Below are positions 53,001-61,639 of a stretch of DNA of 64,000 nucleotides, one piece after another. The notes under the pieces were generated by a model that searched no databases, was not told where the DNA came from, and saw only the letters and a list, made by a program, of their open reading frames with translations. The DNA lies in assembly GCF_014066305.1 (NCBI RefSeq), contig NW_023501068.1, positions 233,501 through 297,500 on the forward strand. The letters run 5' to 3'. This DNA is from Letharia columbiana. Taxonomy: Eukaryota > Ascomycota > Lecanoromycetes > Lecanorales > Parmeliaceae. Both the position numbers and the translations under genes were made by a program. The number at the start of each line of letters is the position of its first letter. The first letter of the stretch is position 1.

Positions 53001-53719
53001 GAAAAGTTATTATTATAGAGAAAAAAGAAGAAATTAACTAATATCGCTATTAAAAGAAGATTTATTTATATATATTTCTTTAAATTCTTTAACTTCTTTC
53101 GCTAATTAGATATAGATTCTTCTTTTATTACTTTTAAAATTTATTTAGAAATATAAAAAGAATAGATTTAATATAGTAGTTATAAAAGATAAAATCTTAA
53201 TTTATATCTTAAAATTTTAGAAATTAATTTTTATATTTATAAATATATTTAAATTATTATAATATAAAAACTCGCTAAATTTAAACTATATTAAATTATA
53301 TTAGTTTTAAATAAAATAATATATTACTTAAAATAATTTATTAATAACTCGAAAAGAGACTAAAAAGCGATAAACTTATTATTAAAAATATAAGCTTTTA
53401 TAAAAGAAAATTTAAAAGTAAATAGAATATATATTTAGATATATTATTAAAGTTATTTATTTAAAAAGCGATAATAAATATAAAGAAGATCGTTTTAAAG
53501 AAAATATATAATTATATAATTTAAATAAGCGAGTTAATAAGTATATATATAGTTATATAAAAAATTATTAAGAAAAATAAAGCTATTTAAGAAATTTATT
53601 AAATTATTAAAGAATATTAAGAATATTAAGAGTTTTAGCGTATATATAAAACTTTTAATATAGATCTCTATATTAATATAGCTATTATATATAAACTATA
53701 AGTAGAATTAATATATATA
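53001..53719. other. RIP-mutated remnant with partial inverted-repeat arm
   Basis: Mostly unclassified AT-rich DNA. At 53,600-53,670 the run of aagaatatt words and agagttttagcgtatatata match the inner end of the arm at 13,480-13,565. Confidence 0.5.
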
Positions 53720-54145
53720 AAAGAATAAGATAGAGCTAAGCTTAAAAATCTTAAATTTATATATATAGTTAATTATTAACTTAGAGTTATTACGCTCTTT
53801 AATTAAACTAGCTAAGTTATTATAAATAAATAAATTAGCGTTTATAACTATTAAAATCTCGTTCTTCTATACTCTTTCTTATTAAATTATAAATATACGT
53901 TATTTATAATAGTAATAACTTTTTTATTTTCTATTAAAATTTTGATTTTTGATTTTTTTTAATTTTGAAGCGCTATTTACGCTTTTCGAATTTTTAAGAA
54001 TTTTAAAAATTTATCTTATAATTATTAAAGCGTAAGGAATTCAAATTTCGCTCACTAAAGTTCGCTTATTAAAGATCGCTTACTTATTTACTCGATAGCC
54101 CTAATTAAAAAAAAATTATAAATTTAATTCATAGGCCTTTACTCG
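53720..54145. repeat. ~430-bp dispersed repeat, copy at right end of block
   Basis: Same orientation as 1,050-1,505 and reverse complement of 14,440-14,850. It ends cataggcctttactcg. Base composition rises directly after it, so it marks the edge of the AT-rich block. Confidence 0.75.
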
Positions 54146-54518
54146 TTATTATATAAAGATTTAAAATTAAAAAAATTAACTTTAATTAATAAATAGAAAT
54201 AAGTAAACTTTTTCATTCGATAAATTTAATAACTCGATTGAAAATTCAATTCGACTCGTTCGATAACCTCGGTTTTTATTTTGCATTAGCTAGAATTATA
54301 TAACTAGATAGTGAGTATCAAGTAATCGTTGTAGAGTTAGCTCAACTCTGACTCTTAGATTCCGATTGACGGTCGCTCGCGAGCTGGGTTTAACACTCGA
54401 CTCGAGGGTCACGCTACGCGGTATTTGAAGCTAGATTTATCCATCTTCAATCACATCATTGGCTTTTCTTCTTTGTCTTGAAAAACGATCTATAGTACTG
54501 TTGCCCACGCTCTATCAC
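54146..54518. other. transition from AT-rich block to gene-rich DNA
   Basis: CA and TG return within about 150 bp. There is no gene; this is 3' flank of the Myb-like gene. Confidence 0.6.
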
Positions 54519-56226
54519 CTATGACTTTTTATCAATCTGTATCGTCACACTTGTCCCCATGCCGACTAGAAGGACCATGTTGGCGTCCAACTGTGCGCGT
54601 GTGCACGCCATGCTGATAGATACCTGATACATAATTGTCGATTGAAAGTCTAAGCTCTGAGTCGAGGGACTCGTACTGGGGCTCGTGCCCGCGCTTATAC
54701 TTGTGCTCTTGCTGGCAGCCACGTCCGCTGAAGAAGCCTGAGCAGGACTTGCTTCTGCTCCTGTCATATTGCTGAGGGTAGATGGGGCCGTCGCGGGCTG
54801 GGACGGGGTGTGAAAGGTGCTCAGCGAAGTAGTGAGGTTTATATCTATGGGACTGGTGTCTACGTCCAAATCAGTGAGGGTGTTAATGGGGTCATTCGGA
54901 TAAGGGGAAGTGGAGCAGCAGAGATCTACCATATATGCTTTTCGGCAAACTCGTGTTCATTACGCCTGGTTCCGGAACGTTGTAGAAGTAGCTTTCCCCT
55001 GGTGTCGGGTACTGAGAAGGGCTGTTCAGCCCGAGTAGAGTCTGGTATTGCATGTGATTCGCCCTGTCGATCGCCAAGTTGTCCGTGGATATGGGCTGCG
55101 CCTTATCATCCATGGAATTGGCAGAGACGATACTACGCGCGGCCCACGTGTCCCATGATGTGAGGTTTGAATCTGGGATCTGAATGCTCCTCGCCCCGGT
55201 GTCATGATTTGCTCCCTGGGAGTTGGGCATGACTTCCATGCGGGAGGTGTGGCTAGTTTGATGGAGCACCTCGTCCTCGTTCTCACCGTCTTCGTTGTCC
55301 TCGTCTTCATCCTCGTCTCCGTCATCTTCGTCTCCGTCCTCTTCGTCGCTTGACTGAGCTACCCTGTCGCCTTCAATCCAACTGGAGCATCTTGGGGCTT
55401 CCATGTTCCAGTCCACTTCCTTCGTAGAGGTCGCCATGGCAGTCTCAGAGATAGCCGGGAGATCCTTGTGTGCCTTCTCAGTGGTATCTGCATTTGCCTT
55501 GTTCTTGTCGTTGTTGTTTTGTAGCCGCAGGGTCGAGTAACGATTCCTGAGAGCAAGCGTGGTCCTGCTGGGACGATGCGAAAATGCGATAGTTGCCCAG
55601 TTGGTGCCGTAGGTGAGAACTGCATGTAGCAGGTTCGCGTCCTGAGAGCCGTCAGTGACCACAGAACAAGAATGTACTTAAATTCGGGATGTAGGTGGAA
55701 CCTCTTCTGCAGTCCAATCACAATAATTGATGTTCGGGTCCAGCACCTGGCTCCAGTGGCTGGAGCATTGGTCGGGACTTCTTGACCCAACCTCGCATGA
55801 GACCCTTATCCAATTCGTCCCGTACCTGCGAACAGCTGCAATGAGCCGTTCGTCCTCTTCCTCGGACCATGAGCCCTTGGCCGTGCCATTTGCGAGACTG
55901 TTCCACCATCTTCTGCGACAGTCTTTGTTCGTCCGTGCAGGTACACACTTTGCCAACTTCCGCCACAGTAGCGGGCGCGATTCCGCCTGAGCTGTGCAGG
56001 ATTAGGATCATGTGATAATGGAGGCGAGAGAGAACTACGGACTCTCCCCTAGACTAGACAACAGCGAACCAAATCGTTTTTCTTTGGGTGTGCATCTATT
56101 CTAGGGGAGACTAGGTAGATATCTCGAGTTCGAACTCAGGAGCCGAATTTGGAACTCACCGGTCTTGACAGCTGATCGGAGGAGAGCATCCTCCTCTGCC
56201 GTCCACTTGCGTCTCACGCGGGCCAT
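54519..56226 (-). CDS. Myb-like DNA-binding protein with three Myb repeats
   Basis: Probable nuclear DNA-binding protein. My model has four exons: 56,226-56,160, 55,991-55,702, 55,641-54,930 and 54,844-54,519, giving 464 aa. The introns of 168, 60 and 85 bp are GT-AG and each restores the frame. Repeat 1 starts at residue 6 (RKWTAEEDALL) and ends near KDCRRRWWN. Repeat 2 follows (GSWSEEEDERLIAAVRRYGT) and repeat 3 is restored exactly by the second intron (CDWTAEE then DANLLHAVLTYGTNWATIAF). After the repeats come an acidic Glu/Asp tract (about residues 230-260) and a Ser/Thr/Pro-rich tail. The first and last introns are least certain; without the last, translation stops at 54,892. The ATG at 56,226 is chosen because it opens repeat 1. 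Targets are unknown. It neighbours a reductase and a PKS, so it could be a cluster regulator, but general Myb proteins are common too. Confidence 0.82.
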
Positions 56227-57222
56227 GTCATTGGAGCCCGCACTGCCTCTCCGAAGGAATTCAAGTTGATGGATGGTTACTGATAATTTGGAGAAAAGGG
56301 GGAACTTGGGCCTGCTTTCTCGAATATACTCGTAGAGGCAGCAGGAGTCGGTTCGAAGTGGGAATCATTTTTGGTGTGGAGCATGTTTTCACGGGTTGTG
56401 GTGGTCAGCTTCGTCAGCTCTTGGCCCGCGTAGGAACGTCGGCATATTGCATGGGAGTGGGCACAGATACTGATCCTTTATGCACATGGTGAGACCTAAT
56501 CGCAAGAACAGCTCAAGATATTCAGCGCCGGCCTGTCTCCACACCGCAAGTTCCGAGGCGATTGTCTTCAAGGCTGAGCAATGTCACTCTTTCGTTGTTG
56601 GCACCAGGAATATGTTCCTGGTTAGGGATGATTTTTTCGCCTGTCATATAATTAGCTCCCGCAGCGGAAGTGCCCATTAGCACCGCCCTAGTCTCGGCCC
56701 AAGACCGTCGATCCCATCATCCCACGCATTGGTGTGGACCCATTTATTTTAGGCTGGGGGCTAGCCAGGTAGCCGAGGCCCTTAAGGCAAGCAATCTTTG
56801 CTAAGTAAGGTGAGCTGACTCAACGACGGCAAGAACAGCAGCGGCGGGAAGATGAGCAATGTGCATTTAGCGAAATGCTAGCGCGCAATGACGAAAATTA
56901 GGAGCTAGGGAGGAAACAAGGAGGAAAAGGACGGAGAGGGAACGTGTTACTGGGTAGGATGCACCCGGAAGGCCGCCCAGAAAAAGGGAACCACCGCACA
57001 CCAATGCGTGGCATAGGTAGTAGCAGGTATTTAGTTCAGTAAGAGAACCGCATAGTAATTTACCTAGGTACATTCTACAAGCCGTCCACGCCTAGCTGAT
57101 GTGCACTGCCTGTGACCCCCAGGTTTCATCGCCCTTCACCCAGCTCAGAGATCGACCGATTACCCACGAGCGAAATCCATCGCTGCGGAAAGTCTTGAGC
57201 TGCTGCCACAGTCTTCCTCCAT
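56227..57222. other. intergenic region between Myb-like gene and reductase
   Basis: About 1 kb. It carries the promoter of the Myb-like gene on its left side and the 3' flank of the reductase on its right. Only short frames (60-70 codons) without recognisable motifs occur. No RNA gene was seen. Confidence 0.6.
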
Positions 57223-58320
57223 TCAAGTTCGTTTCATGGAATCCAGAATACCACGAACACCAGCGAAATCAAATTCGCTCAGTGTTTCCTCCCAGAGTCT
57301 TTCTGTAATCTCCTTTCCCTCGGGTGTGTATAAGAAGCCGGCGAATCTGAACAGTGTTTTGCGTCTTAGCCAGAGCCGGGAGTGGGTTGTGGGAATGGAG
57401 AGAGCTTACGGGTGGATCTGCCAACTCATGATAAAACATCCATGTGACTCCGATCCTTTGTTCACAAGGGCGTCCAGATACGTCGAAGCGCCATCCTTCT
57501 TAGTTCTACCAGTGATCGCGCCGAAGAGTGCGGCGGCTACCTTTTGCCCCCCGCGGGCGTCCCGGGTCAGGTCTGTGCCCTTGACGAAGCCTGGATCTGG
57601 TAGATTCACGATAACATCGTTGGCCGAGACATAGTCGACGAGTTTCCAGAGAAACATGTGCGCAAGGACCTTGGACGAATTGTAGCGATCGATGGGGTCA
57701 AAGTACTTGGGGTCATCGAAGGATGGCAGGAGGGGCACTTCGTTCCGATTGGGAAACTTAGCAGCGAGAGCAAGTGCGGCGTTAACAATTGTTAACCGAC
57801 CTGCGGTCCCGGGTGGAGATTTGCTCTTGAGACTAGGAAGTAGAAGGATGGTGAGTAGCACAGTTGACAAGTAGTTGATCTGGATAGTTTCCTCGTGGCC
57901 GGTGCTACGAACGGTATCGAAGGAAAGCTTGCGTACGCCGGCATTGAGGACAACCATGTCCAGGCGAGATAAATCGGTATCGACGCGTCGAGCAAAAGCC
58001 CGGATGGAATCCATCGAGCTCATATCCAGCGGCCATATCTCAATTTTTGCTTTGGGGTACTGCGACAGGAGTTGTTTGGCAGCTGCTTCTCCTTTCTTAG
58101 TCGAACGCACGGCAAGGATGAGATGTGATAGTTTGAATGACAAGAGTTGGCTGGCGGCCTCGAGACCGAGTCCAGCGTTGCCTCCGGTGATGATGGCGAC
58201 CTTGTCGGAGAGGTTGGTGGTTTGTGATGGCCATTCAGGCTTCGCACGAAATTGATTGTGGAAGAAGACATTGGGGAAAAAACGAGCGTTTGAAGGCTGC
58301 AGGTCCTTTGAGCCGACCAT
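57223..58320 (-). CDS. short-chain dehydrogenase/reductase (SDR)
   Basis: Predicted cytosolic NAD(P)-dependent oxidoreductase. Two exons, 58,320-57,410 and 57,346-57,223, are separated by a 63-bp intron (donor gtaagc), giving 344 aa. The second exon restores the usual C-terminus of the family (PFAGFLYTPEGKE). The cofactor motif TGGNAGLG is at residues 45-52, NAG at 126-128, and the catalytic pair YNSSK at 213-217. The position that normally carries the catalytic Ser reads IVNAALA at about 178-184, so the Ser appears to be lost. Other conserved text includes FDDPKYFDPIDRYNSSK. Its gene is divergent from the transcription-factor-like gene at 59,327 with about 1 kb between the starts. It may be a tailoring enzyme of the polyketide cluster, but the substrate cannot be inferred. 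Confidence 0.9.
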
Positions 58321-58471
58321 GTTGGTTGAAGTGTGAGCGTATTAACTTTTGGAGCGGGAGTGAGGGTGAAATAGGAGTAATGGTTAAAATTGTTGTTATG
58401 GAAGTGTATATTAGGCAGCTTGCCGTCTCCTTACTTCAAGGTAAGTGAGGGAATTGTTCGAGCTGGCCCGA

Positions 58472-58481
58472 GTCACATGAC
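58472..58481. promoter_or_regulatory. candidate E-box-like site gtcacatgac
   Basis: Differs by one base from the perfect palindrome at 59,029. It lies about 150 bp upstream of the reductase start. The binding factor is unknown. Confidence 0.3.
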
Positions 58482-59028
58482 AGGGTTCCCCTAAGTCATA
58501 GGTTGGTTGTAGGAGTCGCTGATTGGCGGTACCGGGATTTTAATCATTTCAAACTCGATGAAATTGATGCTATGCTCAGAAAGGAATACAAATAGTAATA
58601 GAAGGCAAATGGTGGCTACTTCCATTCGACTACCTTATCCCCAAAACAGCATACAATCTAGTCTTGGGGATGATAACAACGCTATGCTCAAATTGGCAAA
58701 CAATCTCAGCCGCCACTCCCGAGGTGCTAAGCTAGTGTCCGCTAGCTGCTGCACTAGATCCGGCCCGACTCTAAGGTACTTTAAGGTACTTTGTAAGCTG
58801 AGATAAGGTAAGGTAATCCGGAAGGCTTAAGATCCTTGACGCCTTTTTCTTGCCTCGGTTAAAGTATTCCAAAGAAATGATTGATAAGTACCTAAAGTAC
58901 ATTATTTGTAAGGCTGCAGTAAGCGGAGAATAATAATGCAGATCGATGCGCGTCTGCATATATCCCACACACCTTTCTTCTGCTCTTTTGATCGCTTTGA
59001 CTCGCCGTACCTCAAAGCTAGAGATCTG

Positions 59029-59038
59029 GTCACGTGAC
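59029..59038. promoter_or_regulatory. candidate palindromic site gtcacgtgac
   Basis: A perfect 10-bp palindrome with a CACGTG core, the class of site bound by bHLH and some bZIP factors in fungi. It lies about 290 bp upstream of the transcription-factor-like gene. It could also be chance. Confidence 0.4.
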
Positions 59039-59326
59039 GTGCCATTACCCTACACCCTTGATTCAGCATACTTATTGTATGCAGCACTTAATTGACCTAA
59101 GCCGTGAAAGGATTAGAGTAGACTAGGGTACCCAAGTTACGCGCTCCACCCGCTGTGCTGCTGTAAAGTCACACCCGAACTTCTCAACACTGTGCCCATG
59201 TCCATTTCTGGCATTCGGGCCAACGCTTTGACTACATGACTGCTCTAAAGCGCTCGGGTGAGTAATTCTCTGGCCAAGGTAGTGTCGATTGATACTGGAT
59301 CTTAATTGTCTCGTTGAGTAGTAGGG

Positions 59327-60951
59327 ATGCCTTTCGTGGTATCGACTAGTGTAGAAAAGCCTGATCCAGAGGTGCGCAAGCTCATCAGGAGCCATGTGAT
59401 GTTGGGAAAGAACCAGGGGAAGACTCGGTGCTCAAGAAGGCGAGAGGCGAGCAATGTAGCAGACAAATCCAGCCCTAATGAAGATCTGGGTGCGCCATCA
59501 GCATCGTTCATCACGGCGTCTCACTCTGTCATCCCTCCAAAAATCGGCTCGGATCTATCCACAATTCGATTTGCCGACGCTGTAGAGCCTTCCAAGGTGG
59601 AGTTCGTTCTGCGCTGTGAGTTGATTTCCCTCCCCACCCCCACCCTTCCCAAATATATTGGACTTCAAGGCTGTCGAGGTCTGCTGTGTACAATGCTCAC
59701 ATAATCCATCGTCACACCAGTCTCTTCCATCGCTAAACAAACATTGTTCCCCCTGGATTCTTGCATACTTTTCGAAAAAAGGGAGGAAGCATGGATGGAG
59801 CCTCTGACATTTGACCCGGCCTTCCTCAACGCCATGATTTTCACAACACTAGACTATTTCGACTCCATGCGGCATCGCAACCGCTACACGATGAGCCAGC
59901 AGACGTTGCCGCACTATCTGAGGACACTCCGACTTCTCCGCGAAAGGTTACTACATGAGAATGACCAGGCTCTTACGACCCCCACGGTATCTGCGATCTT
60001 AGCCCTAGCTGCGCATGCACACTTCGTGGGTGATTCCGAGTCCGCTAAGCATCATTTAGGAGGTCTTCGCAAAATAGTCAGCTTGAGAGGAGGCGTAGCC
60101 ACCTTCAGCGACAATGCAAAATTGCTGGTTGAAATCCTCCGGTACGAGCCACATCTCAGGGCGGTGTTTCCCGTGATTGAATAGGAGACAGCTTCTAATT
60201 GCCCTGCAGGTGCGACATAGGGATATCATTTCACAGTGGCTCAAGACCGTTGTTCTTCAACAAATCTTCTTCCCAAGAGCCTTTTCTACCGTATCCGGAC
60301 CAGACGTTGCTGTTCAAGTCGATGTTGAAGACTACGGTAAGACAGACTCAATACGATTCGGAGATCTTCCTTCGCGACATAGACGACGAGCTCGCAAGTG
60401 CCTGGAGGGTCATGGCGGGATTTTGTCTAATGATCAATCTCGCTGCCGAATCCAAGAATCGAATCGCTACAGAAACTTTCCTAGACACCATGGCTTCAGT
60501 TATATATCGACTGCTCGATATGACTCACTTCGAAGCAGGCTCTACTGAGGAAGCTATCCGCCTAGGTCTTCTCGCCTTCTCATCTAGCATTTTCCTCCAG
60601 TGGAAACAGCTTGGGATGTCTTATGATCATCTAGCCACTACGTACAGAGAATGCCTTGCCGAGTTGAGAGTTTCGAGTATTCCTTCTCGGCTTCTGCTTT
60701 GGCTTCTCATGGTTGGAGCTGTGTCGGTCTTTGGGTGCGCCGACGACAAGTGGTTGAAGCCTTGGTTGCGCGTCAACATCGACCTGGGCGAGGTGGAATC
60801 ATGGAGTGATATGCAAGACATTTTGAAGCCTCTCATGTGGATTGGGTTGGTACTGGACGAGCCTGGGAAAGATGTGTTTGACTCATCGTTCGTGTACGAC
60901 CTAGTCACTCCTCCGCTTGACCACTCGCCCATGTCTATAGGCAGTCTGTAA
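59327..60951 (+). CDS. fungal transcription-factor-like protein without zinc cluster
   Basis: Three exons, 59,327-59,615, 59,721-60,141 and 60,210-60,951, with introns of 105 and 68 bp, giving 483 aa. Both junctions restore family text: VLR joins FSSIAKQTLFPLDSC, and EILR joins CDIGISFHSGSRPLFF. The N-terminus (VEKPDPEVRKLIRSHVMLGK) lacks the Cys-rich Zn2Cys6 motif. The middle and C-terminal parts resemble the fungal-specific transcription factor domain (Fungal_trans_2 type), with LPHYLRTLRLLRERL and SAKHHLGGLRKIVSLRGG. Proteins of this sort are widespread in Pezizomycotina and their function is poorly defined; a direct DNA-binding role is doubtful. It lies between the reductase and the PKS and could influence either gene, but nothing shows this directly. 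Confidence 0.85.
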
Positions 60952-61639
60952 AGGGGCAGACAATTGATCGATGCCTTACAAACGACTGCAGAATTAGTGC
61001 ACTGGAGCTTACTAGCAGTGCGTCATGGAATCGATTTGAAGATGCTTCTCACTAAAGGCATGAATACCGACATGGTCTGAGAGGATTCAACTGTGATCTT
61101 TAGGCTACATTCACCAATGAAGGTGTCAACTTAGGCAGAGGGCATCGCAACGAATCTATGATGAAAAACATTCAGGGGCATATGACCGCTCTGTCCCCAC
61201 CTAGACTACAATGCAAACCGAATCGCACTTACAGATCATCCCCTTCGAACCGTATCTGCAACCATTCCCCGTACCGTAAACCCAATATGGGGGGCAAATT
61301 ACAAATTCATACCCCAAACTATGGGATTCTTACATATTCATACCCCATCTTACATTTTCATACCCCAATGGGGTATGAATTTGTAAGATACCATCTAACA
61401 AGGGTATGATCTATTTTGTAAGATACCATTAATAGGATGATTTTTAAAGTTTTGCCATCTATAGGGCGGGTTGGTGTTAAGAATTATTCCACTGGGGGAG
61501 TATCTGCAGCGTGAAGTGCAAACACCCCTATTTAACCCTTTAGCGGTAACTCGAATTACTAACAATTGGGGTAGGTAGACGGGTATCTTATTTACCTACC
61601 ATTTTTCTCTATGACAAAAATGGTCTGCATTGCATTACA
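60952..61639. other. convergent intergenic region with repeated tacccc motif
   Basis: About 690 bp between the ends of the transcription-factor-like gene and the PKS. Apart from the repeat at 61,299-61,386 I see nothing gene-like. Confidence 0.6.
61299..61386. repeat. four copies of a 17-bp motif, three direct and one inverted
   Basis: ttacaaattcatacccc occurs at 61,299-61,315. Close variants lie at 61,330-61,346 and 61,350-61,366, and the exact reverse complement at 61,370-61,386. A fifth, partial inverted form is at about 61,402-61,420. The inner pair forms the palindrome catacccc aat ggggtatg. It may be the end of a small inverted-repeat transposon, a stem-loop in the 3' region, or protein-binding sites. 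Confidence 0.75.

Larger units (their letters stand above)
640..54150. other. RIP-mutated AT-rich transposon block
   Basis: A block of roughly 53 kb that is overwhelmingly A+T, interrupted by less mutated DNA at about 1,960-4,300, 13,600-13,760 and 29,814-36,973. CA and TG dinucleotides are nearly absent over long stretches; for example 46,441-46,560 contains none on either strand. The remaining C and G sit mostly in CG, CT/AG and some GC contexts. Loss of CpA/TpG with survival of CpG is the known signature of repeat-induced point mutation rather than CpG methylation decay. Every recognisable coding region inside is broken by TAA/TAG stops. No host gene was recognised. Confidence 0.93.
58321..59326. 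promoter_or_regulatory. divergent intergenic promoter region
   Basis: About 1 kb shared by the reductase (left, minus) and the transcription-factor-like gene (right, plus). The 60 bp upstream of the reductase start are pyrimidine-rich on the coding strand, as common in fungal leaders. Repeated aaggtac/aaggta words occur at 58,770-58,815. No other gene was recognised. Confidence 0.5.

Noticed and set aside
640..54150. Idea that the AT-rich block is a centromere
   Set aside because: RIP-mutated transposon blocks occur at centromeres, subtelomeres and interstitial sites alike. Sequence alone gives no CENP-A evidence, and a window edge cannot show chromosome position.
640..54150. Idea that the AT-rich block is mitochondrial or plasmid DNA
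   Set aside because: It contains nuclear-type LTR retrotransposons with target duplications and grades directly into nuclear genes. No mitochondrial genes were seen.
56389..57073. Short frames (60-70 codons) between the Myb-like gene and the reductase
   Set aside because: No motif, no splice model that extends them, and lengths expected by chance at this composition.
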